This document shows, one piece after another, positions 29,050-38,079 of a stretch of DNA of 64,000 nt. The stretch's first letter is position 1. Each line of letters opens with the position of its first letter. Both the position numbers and the translations under genes were made by a program. This DNA is from Paludisphaera rhizosphaerae (lineage in GTDB: Bacteria; Planctomycetota; Planctomycetia; Isosphaerales; Isosphaeraceae). Under the pieces are notes generated by a model. The model was not told where the DNA came from. It did not search any database and saw only the letters and a list, made by a program, of their open reading frames with translations. Location: contig NZ_JAALCR010000001.1 in assembly GCF_011065895.1 (NCBI RefSeq), forward strand, positions 62,001-126,000, written 5' to 3'.

Positions 29050-29289
29050 ATGAAAGACGGCATCCACCCCAAGTACGTCGATTCCACGGTCAGCTGCGGC
29101 TGCGGCAACACCTTCCAGACCCGCAGCACCAAGCCCAAGATCGTCGTGGAAGTCTGCTCGAAGTGCCACCCGTTCTTCACCGGCTCGGTGAAGTTCGTCG
29201 ACGCGGCCGGTCGAGTCGACAAGTTCAACAAGAAGTTCCAGGGGACCTACGGCAAGGCCAAGAAGGCCGCCGAGCCCGCCAAGGCGTAG
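29050..29289 (+). CDS. rpmE: 50S ribosomal protein L31
   Basis: A 79-residue zinc-binding (C+) form of bL31: Cys16, Cys18, Cys36 and Cys39 supply the zinc site, with the family motif [10 protein letters not shown]. The C-terminus is extended by a short Lys/Ala-rich tail. The ATG at 29050 matches the standard MKDGIHPKY start. It leads a cluster with prfA and prmC, a common bacterial order. The 14-base string CTTGGGGCCGGCCG occurs twice in the 160 bases upstream. Confidence 0.97.
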   Translation: MKDGIHPKYVDSTVSCGCGNTFQTRSTKPKIVVEVCSKCHPFFTGSVKFVDAAGRVDKFNKKFQGTYGKAKKAAEPAKA

Positions 29290-29416
29290 TTTCGACTCGC
29301 CTCGATTTTAGGCAACGGCCCGCGGGACGTTCTCGTCCCCGCCGGGCCGTTTCGCTTCCATAGCGCTGGCTTGCTGAACATAGGTCTTTCGAGAACCCCA
29401 TCGGGTCGTCCCTCGC

Positions 29417-30484
29417 GTGTTTGAGAAGCTCCAGGCCGACTACCGTCGCTTCCAGGAGATCGAGCGGGAACTCGTCGACCCGGCCGTGGCCGTCGATCCC
29501 GTCCGCGTCACGGCGCTCTCGCGCGAGCGGGGGAAAATTGCCAAGGTGGCCACCCTTTACGGGCGCTACCTTGAACTCGGCCGCCTGATCGACGAGGCCG
29601 AGACACTCCTCGACGCCGAGCGCGACGCCGAGATGAAGGAGTACGCCGAGGGTGAACTCGCCGGCCTCCGCGAGCGCCGGGAGGTCGACGCGGAGGCCCT
29701 GCGCAACCTCCTCTACGACCGAGAATCGGGCGCGGATCATGCCGCGCTCATCATGGAAATCCGCGCCGGCACGGGCGGCGACGAGGCTGCGCTCTTCGCC
29801 CGCGACCTCTACGAGATGTATCGCCGGTTCGCTGAGACGATGGGCTGGAAGTTCGAGCTGATCGACATGGAGCCGACTGAGCTGGGCGGCTTCCGTGAGG
29901 TCTCCTTCAGCGTCGCCGGCGAGGGCGCCTTCCGGCTCCTCCAGTTCGAGAGCGGCGGCCATCGCGTCCAGCGCGTGCCGCAGACCGAGGCCCAGGGACG
30001 CATCCACACCTCGGCCGCGACCGTCGCCGTCCTCCCCGAGCCCGAGGACGTCGAGATCGACATCCGGCCCGAGGACGTCCGCATCGACCTGATGTGCTCT
30101 GGCGGTCCCGGCGGTCAGCACCAGAACAAGGTCGAGAGCGGCGTCCGGCTGACGCACCTCCCGACCGGGATCGTCGTCAACTGCCGCGATGAGCGCAGCC
30201 AGCACAAGAACAAGGCCAAGGCGTTCCGCGTCCTGCGCTCGCGGATCTACGAGCAGCTCCAGGAACGGACCCGGTCGGAACGCGACCAGGCGCGGCGGAC
30301 GCTGATCGGTTCTGGGGATCGCTCGCAGCGGATCCGCACTTACAATTTCCCGCAGAACCGCGTGACCGACCACCGGATCGGCCTGACGCTCTACAATCTT
30401 GACCAGGTGATCCAGGGGGACATGCTCGACCTCCTGAAGGCGCTGGTTGAGCACGATCGCCGCGAGCAACTGGGCGACCTCTGA
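29417..30484 (+). CDS. prfA: Peptide chain release factor 1
   Basis: A 355-residue class I release factor that frees peptides at UAA and UAG. The GGQ motif is at residues 232-234 within [20 protein letters not shown], and the codon-reading domain precedes it. It starts at GTG 29417. Between rpmE and prmC, it is the substrate of the methyltransferase encoded next, which modifies the GGQ glutamine. Confidence 0.96.
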   Translation: MFEKLQADYRRFQEIERELVDPAVAVDPVRVTALSRERGKIAKVATLYGRYLELGRLIDEAETLLDAERDAEMKEYAEGELAGLRERREVDAEALRNLLYDRESGADHAALIMEIRAGTGGDEAALFARDLYEMYRRFAETMGWKFELIDMEPTELGGFREVSFSVAGEGAFRLLQFESGGHRVQRVPQTEAQGRIHTSAATVAVLPEPEDVEIDIRPEDVRIDLMCSGGPGGQHQNKVESGVRLTHLPTGIVVNCRDERSQHKNKAKAFRVLRSRIYEQLQERTRSERDQARRTLIGSGDRSQRIRTYNFPQNRVTDHRIGLTLYNLDQVIQGDMLDLLKALVEHDRREQLGDL

Positions 30485-30515
30485 TCGGAACGAACCCCAC
30501 GGAGAGAGGGGCGGC

Positions 30516-31433
30516 ATGCGGCCCGATTCCCAAGAACCCGCGACGGCCGGCGAGTCCCCTCGACGTTCCGACGACGATTGGACCATCGGCCGGCTCCTTG
30601 CCTGGACGGCCGAGTTCCTCAAGAAGCGCGGATCGGATAGCCCCCGCCTCGACGCCGAGGTGATGCTCGCCCACGTCCTCGACTACGAGCGCGTGCAGCT
30701 CTACACCCACTACGAGGAAATCGTCGGCGAGTCGGCCCGCGGCAAGTATCGCGATCTGGTGCGTCGTCGCGCCGAAGGGGCTCCCGTCGCCTATCTCGTG
30801 GGTCGCAAGGAATTCTACTCGCTTCGGTTCGACGTCTCGCCGGCCGTGCTCATCCCGAGGCCCGAGACCGAGTTCCTGGTGATGGAGTTCCTCGCGGCGG
30901 TGAAGGGGCTGGAATCGCCCTCGGCGGTCGATGTCGGGACCGGCTCGGGATGCGTCGCCGTAGCCTCCGCCAAGCACTGTGCGGGGGCTCGATTCGTGGC
31001 GATCGACGTCTCGCCCGATGCTCTCGCAGTGGCCCGTCGCAACGCCGAACGGCACGAGGTGGCCGATCGCATCGAATTCCTCCAGGGCGACCTGCTGGCC
31101 CCGGTCGCCGATCGCGGGCCGTTCGACGTGATCGTCTCCAACCCGCCGTATATTCCATCAGCCGTCGTTGATGAGCTGGACCCTGGCGTCCGCGACTTCG
31201 AGCCGAGGCTCGCCCTGGACGGCGGTGCCGACGGCCTGGACGTCATCGCCCGCCTCGTCGATCAGGCTGCCCCCCTCCTCAAGCCGGGCGGTCGCCTGAT
31301 GATGGAAATCGGCTTCGATCAGGACGAGGCCGTCCGGCGGCTGATCGGGGAGCGATCGGATTACGAGGTGCTTCCGACGATCTGCGACCTGCAGAAGTAT
31401 CCGCGGGTGATTCGAGCCGCGCGGAAGAGCTGA
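30516..31433 (+). CDS. prmC: Release factor glutamine methyltransferase
   Basis: A 305-residue SAM-dependent enzyme that N5-methylates the Gln of GGQ in release factors. The N-terminal helical domain is followed by the Rossmann domain with AVDVGTGSGCVAVA and the catalytic NPPY (residues 209-212). A GGAGAGAGGGG ribosome site supports ATG 30516. It directly follows prfA. Confidence 0.95.
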   Translation: MRPDSQEPATAGESPRRSDDDWTIGRLLAWTAEFLKKRGSDSPRLDAEVMLAHVLDYERVQLYTHYEEIVGESARGKYRDLVRRRAEGAPVAYLVGRKEFYSLRFDVSPAVLIPRPETEFLVMEFLAAVKGLESPSAVDVGTGSGCVAVASAKHCAGARFVAIDVSPDALAVARRNAERHEVADRIEFLQGDLLAPVADRGPFDVIVSNPPYIPSAVVDELDPGVRDFEPRLALDGGADGLDVIARLVDQAAPLLKPGGRLMMEIGFDQDEAVRRLIGERSDYEVLPTICDLQKYPRVIRAARKS

Positions 31434-31457
31434 GGACCACCCCAGCAAGCCCCGCCA

Positions 31458-31492
31458 ATCCTCCCTTCTCCCACCAGGGGAGAAGGGAGGAT
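31458..31492 (+). terminator. Long hairpin after prmC
   Basis: A 15-bp perfect stem (31458-31472 with 31478-31492) with a five-base loop lies 25 bases after prmC. There is no T-run, so it may be a REP-like palindrome or a factor-assisted terminator. Confidence 0.5.
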
Positions 31493-31553
31493 CTGGGTTC
31501 CCGTCAGGGCGGTGAAAGCAGCTCAAATCTCTGAAGGACGCAGGGGAAACACC

Positions 31554-31594
31554 GATGCCCCGCAGCCTCGACCGAAGTTGGGCGACGGGGCGTC
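31554..31594 (-). terminator. Possible terminator after the DUF4198-kelch gene
   Basis: A 9-bp stem with one G-T pair (31554-31562 with 31586-31594) sits 29 bases beyond the minus-strand stop at 31623 and is followed on that strand by GGTGTTTCCCC. Confidence 0.4.
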
Positions 31595-31622
31595 GAGTGG
31601 TTTCAACTCGTCCTGAATGCGA

Positions 31623-33275
31623 TCAGTTCGAGGCGGTCGCCGTCGGCTTGGCCGTGTCGATGTGGACGGCTTCGATGTTCGGCGTTTGAGCCTGGCCGCG
31701 AGCATTGCCGCCCACGGCGATGATCGTGTCGTTCAGGCCCGGCAGGAGCCGGTGCGTCAGCCGGGGGAGGCCCCAACCGCCGATGGCTTCCCAGGCGTCG
31801 CCGGCGTCGTTCAGGCGGAAGATCCGGCCCGAAGCGCCGCTGTAGTAGATCCGGCCGGCGACCTCGAAGGCCGAGGTCCCGAAGCCTTCGGTGCGGCCGC
31901 CGCCGCCGAGGGCGGGGCCCTGCGACCAGGCGCCGGTGGCCGGGTCGTAGATGTCGACGTTGCGATCGACGGTCATGCCGCCGCCGACCAGGCCGCCGAG
32001 GACGTAGAGCTTGCCGTTGTGTGAAGCCACTGAAAGCGCCCGGCGCTGGAAGGGCTGGGGGATCGACTTCCAGCCGTCTTCAGGCTTGTCGAGGTTGAAC
32101 GCGAGGGCGTCCTTGAGGAACGTCGACTCCTCATCCCCCCCCTTCATGTGCCAGCCGCCGGCGACGTAGACCGTCCGGCCGATCACGACGGCGTCGTGCG
32201 TCGAACGGGCTTCGGGCATCGGGGTCAGGGCCGTCCAGGTCTTGCTCTCAGGATCGAATCGGGAGAAGTCGGCGACCGAGTGCAGGTCGTGCTCCTCCCC
32301 AGACTTGTTCGAGGCGACCATACCGCCGAGGCGGTAGAGGTACTTGCCGTCGCTGACCAGGCCGAGGCCCTGAAGGTCCTTCTCCATCGGCAGCTCTTCC
32401 CAGGTCTTGCCGTCTTCCAGGTTGAGGCGGCGGAAGTGCTTGGCCGTGGTGTTGACGTCGTACGAGTGGGTCTTGCCGATGTGGCCGCCGTAGATGTACA
32501 GCCACTTGCCCAGCACCGCGCCGCCGAAGCTGTTGACGGCCGGATCGGGGATGTTGGCGACCGTCGTCGCTTCCAGGGCGGTCTTGCCGCCGAGCAGCGT
32601 CGAGGCGGGGGTGAAGTTGAGCGTGGCGTAGTAACGAGTCTCGGCGAAGGGCTTCCCTTCCTTGTCGCCGGCGGTCGCATCGACGTGGTTCGCCCAGACG
32701 GCAGCCTTGCCGTCGGCGAGACCTTCGACGGCCACGCGGCCCTGCTCGTCGGTCGTCACCTCGGTCGACTCGCCCTTGGCCGGATAGACCTTCACGCGGG
32801 CCTTGGCGACGGGCTTGCCGTTGAAGAGGACCTCAAGGACGGGCGCGGTGCTCGTGGTCACGACGCGGACGCGAAGCTTGTCGCCGTTCTCCTTGACGCT
32901 GTCGGCGACGGCATCCGTCTGGGCGCGAGCGGTGTAGAAGAGGCGGTAGGACTTGTCGTTCTTGGTCATGACGCCCAGGTCGCGCTCGGCGTCGACGAAC
33001 GTGGCCGGCTTGCCGACCCAAAGGCCGTTGCGCGAGTCCGCGGCCACTTCCGACGGGATGGTTTGGCCGTCGGCCGTGATCCGCAGATCCTTGACGTATT
33101 TCAGGAACGACGAGTCGGGCTCGGGGTCCTCATTGAAGAACGCGCGGAAGACCGTTTCGCCGGGCTTGGCGCCGGCCTCGGCCTTGAGCCAGATGAAGTG
33201 GGCCCAGGCCGTTTGCGGCAGCAGGGCCGCGACGATCGCCAGGGCCAGGAGCTTGCTGGAACGGAAGAGTTTCAT
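31623..33275 (-). CDS. Exported DUF4198-kelch fusion protein
   Basis: A 550-residue secreted protein. The signal peptide ends at WA-HF (residue 25). Residues about 26-205 match DUF4198, starting with the typical AHFIWLKAEAG; this family includes periplasmic components tied to Co/Ni uptake. Residues about 240-540 are kelch repeats forming a beta-propeller (FGGAVLGKWLYIYGGH, AVVIGRTVYVAGGWH, GKLYVLGGLVGGG). The fusion is unusual. It is the third gene of a minus-strand operon after DUF1559 and a lipoprotein. A surface metal- or glycan-binding role is possible; no catalysis is evident. Confidence 0.82.
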   Translation of the reverse strand: MKLFRSSKLLALAIVAALLPQTAWAHFIWLKAEAGAKPGETVFRAFFNEDPEPDSSFLKYVKDLRITADGQTIPSEVAADSRNGLWVGKPATFVDAERDLGVMTKNDKSYRLFYTARAQTDAVADSVKENGDKLRVRVVTTSTAPVLEVLFNGKPVAKARVKVYPAKGESTEVTTDEQGRVAVEGLADGKAAVWANHVDATAGDKEGKPFAETRYYATLNFTPASTLLGGKTALEATTVANIPDPAVNSFGGAVLGKWLYIYGGHIGKTHSYDVNTTAKHFRRLNLEDGKTWEELPMEKDLQGLGLVSDGKYLYRLGGMVASNKSGEEHDLHSVADFSRFDPESKTWTALTPMPEARSTHDAVVIGRTVYVAGGWHMKGGDEESTFLKDALAFNLDKPEDGWKSIPQPFQRRALSVASHNGKLYVLGGLVGGGMTVDRNVDIYDPATGAWSQGPALGGGGRTEGFGTSAFEVAGRIYYSGASGRIFRLNDAGDAWEAIGGWGLPRLTHRLLPGLNDTIIAVGGNARGQAQTPNIEAVHIDTAKPTATASN

Positions 33276-33332
33276 ATTCAGATGCTTCTTTTGGTTTCGA
33301 GTGGGATCGGGCGATGAATCGTTCGTGGTCGC

Positions 33333-33572
33333 TCACCCCTCGTCGGGGAGCTGAATCTTCTTGTGACGAGAAGAAGCCTTCGCTTCCTTCTGCTTGCGGA
33401 GCTGCCGCTCCGCCTCGTCCTGAGCCAGGGCTTTCTTGCCCTCTTCCGAGTCGGCCGAGACGATTGGGCTGGTCGTCTCGGGGGTGCCCTCGCCGCAGCC
33501 GGTGACGCTCGCCGCCGAACCCAGGATAAGAAGGCAGAGGGCCGTCGGGGTCATCATTTTGATGGACTTCAA
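33333..33572 (-). CDS. Small hypothetical lipoprotein
   Basis: A 79-residue predicted lipoprotein: a short basic start (MKSIKMM), a hydrophobic segment and the lipobox-like SVTGC, then a charged, likely disordered, Lys/Glu-rich tail. I start at TTG 33572 because GGAG lies seven bases upstream; ATG 33557 would also leave the lipobox, and a GTG at 33611 would overlap the preceding gene. It sits between DUF1559 and DUF4198-kelch in one operon. Such small lipoproteins often follow DUF1559 genes in planctomycetes; their function is unknown. Confidence 0.65.
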   Translation of the reverse strand: MKSIKMMTPTALCLLILGSAASVTGCGEGTPETTSPIVSADSEEGKKALAQDEAERQLRKQKEAKASSRHKKIQLPDEG

Positions 33573-33607
33573 CGTCCGGCTCCTGGTCTCTCGTGGGAGG
33601 TCGTCGA

Positions 33608-34693
33608 TCACATCGCGTCGGACGAGACGATCTCGCCGCCTCCGATGGTCGAGAGCGCCTGGTAGGTCGGGAACGAGATCGAGTCCTTGACGGTCCGCAC
33701 GGTGCCGTCGCCGAAGAGGAAATTCGTCGTGCCGGGGTGGGCCGACCGGAAGTTGGGGAGCACCTGGGCGGAAGCCGGAGCCGCCAGGCCGGGCGCCGCG
33801 TCGAAGACGTCGGTTGCCGATTCAGCGCCGCAGTCGTTGACGCGATAGGCGTTGCCGACCGAATCGACCGTCCTGGCCGCCAGGCCGCCGATGATCCGGG
33901 CCGTCGAGGTTCCCGTGGTCCAGGTTCGCGACCGGCCGTAGGCCATGAACATCAGATTGTCGTAGTAGACCGGCCCAGCCGTGTTGTAGCTTGCGAGCGG
34001 GAGGCAGACGCGAGTCGTGGTGCCGGCGGCGTAGAGCTTGTTCCGCTGGTTGCCGCCGGCGGCTTCCCCCATCAGGAACGTGTTGCTGGTGCCGTCGGTC
34101 ACCTCGGCCAGCCGCGTCGCGGTGTCGAAGCCGAAGGGGCCCATCCGGCCCGTCTCGCCGAAGCCCTTGATCGCGTAGCGGCCAGCCCCGGCGTTGAAGA
34201 GATAGTCGGTCACGGCCGCCTTGGACACCGTCCATCCGCTGCTCGACGTCGATCCCACCTCGCCCGTGGCCCGGTTCGAGGGGCAGAGAAAGGTCGAGAA
34301 CTGCATCGAGAACGCAGTGCTGTTGGACCACTGCGACCAGCCGAAGTACGCCAGCGACCCCGAATACGACGCCGTGCCGAAGTTGAACGCGTTGAAGGCG
34401 TTGGTCTGCTCGACATAGGGGAGCAGGAAGCTGTAGCCGGTGAAATTCAGGTAGGTGTAGTACATCCCTCCCTGAGCGGCCGGCGGCATCGCGTTGTTCG
34501 AGTCCAGGTAGTTGTGGATCGCCAGCCCGAGCTGCTTCATGTTGTTCGTGCACTGGATGCGCCGTGCCGCCTCGCGCGCCGCCTGCACCGCAGGCAGGAG
34601 CAACGCGATCAATACGGCGATGATCGCGATGACCACCAGGAGTTCAATCAGCGTGAAACCCCGACGTCGTCCGACCCGGGTACCCTGCGACAT
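33608..34693 (-). CDS. DUF1559 pilin-like protein
   Basis: A 361-residue protein of the planctomycete-specific DUF1559 family. A type IV pilin leader ([20 protein letters not shown]) gives an N-methylated helix (residues 12-34), then the conserved [14 protein letters not shown] and NNMKQLGLA, and at the C-terminus the family's H...DG motif ([16 protein letters not shown]). It is probably processed by prepilin peptidase and displayed in the envelope as a pseudopilin. It is first in an operon with the lipoprotein and DUF4198-kelch genes. Confidence 0.95.
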   Translation of the reverse strand: MSQGTRVGRRRGFTLIELLVVIAIIAVLIALLLPAVQAAREAARRIQCTNNMKQLGLAIHNYLDSNNAMPPAAQGGMYYTYLNFTGYSFLLPYVEQTNAFNAFNFGTASYSGSLAYFGWSQWSNSTAFSMQFSTFLCPSNRATGEVGSTSSSGWTVSKAAVTDYLFNAGAGRYAIKGFGETGRMGPFGFDTATRLAEVTDGTSNTFLMGEAAGGNQRNKLYAAGTTTRVCLPLASYNTAGPVYYDNLMFMAYGRSRTWTTGTSTARIIGGLAARTVDSVGNAYRVNDCGAESATDVFDAAPGLAAPASAQVLPNFRSAHPGTTNFLFGDGTVRTVKDSISFPTYQALSTIGGGEIVSSDAM

Positions 34694-34905
34694 GTGAGAA
34701 AGCTCCGATGCCTTGCGTTTCGATGTTTCAGGGAATGAGAAAGCCGCTTCGCTTCCATGTCGGTGAGGCGACTCGTCCTAGCGGTGGCGCGTTCCCTGGG
34801 CTCTCCAGAGAACGCCCTCGCAGACCGCTCGCCCAACGATGAGAGCGTGCCATCGCTCCCAGTTCAGCTATCGCATGTCAGCCGCTGAACGGCCTATTGT
34901 GCGAT

Positions 34906-34920
34906 TGAGATTCAATCTCA
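34906..34920. promoter_or_regulatory. 7-1-7 palindromic operator, Fur-family-like
   Basis: TGAGATT-C-AATCTCA is a perfect 15-base palindrome with a one-base centre. It lies seven bases downstream of the -10 element of the DUF1559 operon promoter, across the expected transcription start, a position where a bound repressor would block initiation. The 7-1-7 shape and TGAGA/TCTCA ends resemble Fur-family boxes. Identity of the regulator is inference. Confidence 0.55.
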
Positions 34921-34927
34921 GCGCCAA

Positions 34928-34956
34928 ACTCTAGCGTGGACCGTGTAGGTTGTCAA
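34928..34956 (-). promoter_or_regulatory. Near-consensus promoter of the DUF1559 operon
   Basis: On the minus strand a perfect TTGACA (34956-34951) and TAGAGT (34933-34928) are spaced by exactly 17 bases. Transcription would start near 34921, leaving a leader of about 228 bases before the ATG at 34693. The palindrome at 34906-34920 overlaps the start region. Confidence 0.65.
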
Positions 34957-35007
34957 CAAGCTGGAAGATGAACCGATTAGAAGTGCCGTGAATTTCGAAA
35001 TCGACGA

Positions 35008-35040
35008 ACGCCCCGGAAGGATCGTGATCCCTCGGGGGCG
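35008..35040 (-). terminator. Possible terminator after the kinase gene
   Basis: An imperfect GC-rich hairpin (CGCCCCGGAAGGATC against GATCCCTCGGGGGCG) lies about 30 bases beyond the minus-strand stop at 35071. No clear T-run follows. Confidence 0.4.
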
Positions 35041-35070
35041 AGCAAGGAAGGTCGATGTCAGCCTAAAGCG

Positions 35071-35976
35071 TTAGGCCAGAACGCGTTTCGGCGGTATGGA
35101 GCGGAGGTGTTCGGCGAGAGTCGCCAATGAGGGCCAGCGGTCGCGACGGTCCACGGCGACGAGTTTGAGGAGCGTGTCCCTGAGTTCGTCGGACAGTTTC
35201 GGCTGCACGACCTGGGGATCGGACGGCGGGGTCCGGAAACGCTGGAGGAGAGCGTTGGGGGAAGCGGGGGCGTCGTAGGGGAGCTTGCCGGTCAGGAACT
35301 GGAAGGCGACGACGCCGAAGCTAAAGACGTCGATCTGCTCGTCGATCGATTCCCGACGGATCAACTCGGGGGCCATGTACTGAAGGCAGCCGGTGCGGTT
35401 TCCTGGCTTTCGAAACGCGGGCGTATTGGGGACGGTCAGTCCGAAGTCGATGACTCGCGCCCGATGGTCGTGCGAGCGATCGACGAGGAAGTTTCGAGGA
35501 TTGACGTCGTGATGAATGAACCCGGCCTGGTGGACGGCGGCGAGCCCCTCCGCCGCTTGAGCCAGCCATTCGAGCCGATGCGCCGTGCGGCCGAGCCGGT
35601 CTTCCTGCATTTTCTCGAAGGAGATCCCGTTGATGTATTCCATCACCAGGAATTCTTCACCCTTCGAGGTGATCCCGCTTTCCAGAGTCCGGACGACGTT
35701 CGGGTGGCGGATCTGGATCGCGATCGCCCCTTCGGCGGGGCGCTCCTCATGACGAGACGCACGCGCCTGGGCCGCTTCATTCCGCTCGCGATCCTGGACC
35801 TTGAGGCACACGAGCTTGCCAGACTGGGTGTCGAGCGCCTTATAGACCTTCGACATGCTCCCCTGGGAGGAGACGTCGGATTCGATCAGGAACCGTTTCT
35901 GAATATCGACGACAGGGCGACGGCCGCCGCTTTCCGGCGGTGCTGCGACGAATATCCCTTTGAGTTTGCCGATCAT
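35071..35976 (-). CDS. Soluble Ser/Thr protein kinase
   Basis: A 301-residue Hanks-type kinase without a membrane anchor. Residues about 28-290 form the kinase domain: catalytic Lys in VCLKVQ, catalytic loop HHDVNPRN (His replaces Arg of HRD), DFG in VIDFGL, and MAPEL. The glycine-rich loop is degenerate (SSQGSMSKVY). It should be active but, as a non-RD kinase, may not need activation-loop phosphorylation. The domain fills the protein, with no sensor region. It is monocistronic, so its targets are unknown. Confidence 0.9.
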   Translation of the reverse strand: MIGKLKGIFVAAPPESGGRRPVVDIQKRFLIESDVSSQGSMSKVYKALDTQSGKLVCLKVQDRERNEAAQARASRHEERPAEGAIAIQIRHPNVVRTLESGITSKGEEFLVMEYINGISFEKMQEDRLGRTAHRLEWLAQAAEGLAAVHQAGFIHHDVNPRNFLVDRSHDHRARVIDFGLTVPNTPAFRKPGNRTGCLQYMAPELIRRESIDEQIDVFSFGVVAFQFLTGKLPYDAPASPNALLQRFRTPPSDPQVVQPKLSDELRDTLLKLVAVDRRDRWPSLATLAEHLRSIPPKRVLA

Positions 35977-36351
35977 GTCGCCACGCCCTCCAACGGTCGA
36001 GGCTCGGGCAAGCAGCCCGGGTGGTTTTCTGTCGCGGGGGTCGCAGTCGCGGGGCTGTCAGGCTTCATTCACCGACCGGAAGGGAGGGGCGCAACCGGTC
36101 AGCGAGCAAGTCAGGTCGAGACTACCCCCGAAAGCTCATACGCGTGGCCCGAACGACTGTGACGAGACCTTGATCATACGTCCGAAAGGCCGCCTTCGTT
36201 CACGCCATCTGATTCTATCTTTCCAAGCGGTTTCCTAGTTTATTCGTGGCTGAGATTTCACGTAAATGCTTACGGGAAATGACATCGGCGCGAGGACGTC
36301 TCCGTCTCGCGCCGATTCGTTGGATCGGATCTTCGACTCCCGAACCATCTC
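35977..36351. other. Intergenic region between two minus-strand genes
   Basis: This 375-base spacer holds no credible ORF. It contains the hairpin at 36284-36316, a small hairpin (CGTAA/TTACG, 36261-36274), and moderately AT-rich sequence around 36190-36270 that could carry the kinase promoter. I see no clear -35/-10 pair. Confidence 0.35.
36284..36316 (-). terminator. Hairpin terminator after the membrane glycosyltransferase gene
   Basis: An 11-bp perfect stem (36284-36294 with 36306-36316) with an 11-base loop lies 36 bases past the stop of the minus-strand gene ending at 36352. It is followed on that strand by GTCATTTCCC. Confidence 0.5.
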
Positions 36352-38079
36352 TTATTGTGGCGCCGGAACGCGGGAGACCAGTTTGCCCGAGGGTGTGAGC
36401 AAGACGCCCTCCGTGCGAGCCAGGATGCGACGGCTGCCCATCAAGCTGGGGGGCTCGAACGTGGCGACCTTGACAAGCTTGGGAGCGCTCGGGGGCCAGT
36501 TCTCGTACTCGGATTCCAGCAAGAGGACGTGCTTGCTCTCCGACGTCTGGGGAAAAGCCAGATGCTGCGGGCTGTGCAGCATCCGGATCGGCCGACCGAT
36601 GGCGAAAGCGAGATCCTCCGGCCATTCATGCAACGTGTAGATCGGCCAGTGCGGCAGGAGCCACTGACCGATCGCCCGACCCCACGGCCCCTGGCCATAC
36701 CGATAGGTCCATTCCGGAATGTAGTAACCCGCGTGAACCCACTTGAGGCAGGCAGTGAGCAGGAGCAGAGCCAGCACCCCGCGCTTCGAGCAGCCGAGTT
36801 CGAAGGCCCGCCAGGCGAATGCCGCGACGACCACGCCTCCGATCGCGAAGACCACGCCGATCGGCCGGTAGTAGGTGAAGACGATGGTCAGGACGTATGT
36901 GCCGTAGAGGGTCACGAAAACCCAACCGCCGACCAAGGCTGCGACGATCGCGAAGAAGGCTCGACGCGTCGGCGACGACAACTCGCCCGACCAGGCCGCG
37001 CTCAGTCCGGCCGAGGCGACCACCAGGAGCGCAGCCAGCGCCGGCAGCGCTGACGCCGAGGCCAGCCCGGGGACGATCATGCCGCCGACCATCGCCGCGA
37101 TTCCCACGCGCAGCCAGTCCAGCACCAGGCCGTCGGTCTCGGCCTTGAAACGCTCCCGCAGCGAGCCGCTCGCGGCCAGAAAGGCGAACGGCGAGAGCGG
37201 CATTCCCATCAACAGGCAGCCGATCGGCAGAGCCCATGCGGGTCGCTGGTTCATCGGCGTCGCCAGCGCGCCGAGGAACGAGCCCAACGAAGTCGGCAGC
37301 GTCCAACTGAGACGCTGGGTCAACGGCCACATCAGAGCCGCCGCCGCAGCCTGTGCGGAGGCGACCTGAACGGTCCAGACCAGCCAGGCGACCGCCGTCA
37401 GCACCGGAGGGACGATCATTCCGACCGAGAAATCCGCGTCGCGACGGCCGAGCACGATGACGGCTAGGCCGAGGATCACCAGCGGAGGCCAGCCTCCGGC
37501 CAGGAAAGCCAGCGAGGCCCAGACGCCGGTGATCCAGTCGGTCCGGCGGCTCAACATCCGGTCGAGGGCGGCGACCGTGGCCATTCCGGACAGGAAATCG
37601 ATCCCCGAGCTTCCCGCGTGGCTCATGATCGCGAGCGACCCGAACCAGGCGAAACCGAACAGCAAGGCCGTGGTCGTCCTGCCATGGGCGACGAACCGAC
37701 GGGCCAGGATCCAGCCGGCGGCGAGGCCGGCGACCGCCGAGGGCCAGAGAACGACGCCTGGGTCGGGACGTCCCGGCTCGCCGAGGAGATGGATCACTCG
37801 GGCGATGGCCGCGGGGAGCGGCCAGAGATCGGGCCGCCACTGGCTGTACAACTGGCCGACTGGTCCGAATCCCTCGCCTGCCGCCACGCCCAGCCGGGCG
37901 TCAGAGCCTGTCAGATCGGCGTCGCCGCCGCCGACGAGCACGAAGATCAGGCCGACGGCGATCAGCGTCGGCACGCACCAGGCTCGAGCCTCGGGGAGCT
38001 TGACGACGACCTTCCCCTCGTCCGCCCGAAAGCGCCGGCCGAGACTCGTCCGCCCGGCCTGAATCTGCTCAGTGGTCAT
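36352..38079 (-). CDS. Polytopic membrane protein, GT39-like
   Basis: A 575-residue protein with about 11-12 membrane segments and a C-terminal soluble domain of about 120 residues. The GT-C-like topology, acidic residues in the first loop (GGDADLTGSD) and the YSQWRPDLWPLPAAI stretch suggest a lipid-linked-sugar transferase, but the motifs are weaker than in the other two GT39 genes here. ATG 38079 lies inside the end of the phosphatase gene (11-base overlap), indicating translational coupling. Substrate unknown. Confidence 0.7.
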   Translation of the reverse strand: MTTEQIQAGRTSLGRRFRADEGKVVVKLPEARAWCVPTLIAVGLIFVLVGGGDADLTGSDARLGVAAGEGFGPVGQLYSQWRPDLWPLPAAIARVIHLLGEPGRPDPGVVLWPSAVAGLAAGWILARRFVAHGRTTTALLFGFAWFGSLAIMSHAGSSGIDFLSGMATVAALDRMLSRRTDWITGVWASLAFLAGGWPPLVILGLAVIVLGRRDADFSVGMIVPPVLTAVAWLVWTVQVASAQAAAAALMWPLTQRLSWTLPTSLGSFLGALATPMNQRPAWALPIGCLLMGMPLSPFAFLAASGSLRERFKAETDGLVLDWLRVGIAAMVGGMIVPGLASASALPALAALLVVASAGLSAAWSGELSSPTRRAFFAIVAALVGGWVFVTLYGTYVLTIVFTYYRPIGVVFAIGGVVVAAFAWRAFELGCSKRGVLALLLLTACLKWVHAGYYIPEWTYRYGQGPWGRAIGQWLLPHWPIYTLHEWPEDLAFAIGRPIRMLHSPQHLAFPQTSESKHVLLLESEYENWPPSAPKLVKVATFEPPSLMGSRRILARTEGVLLTPSGKLVSRVPAPQ

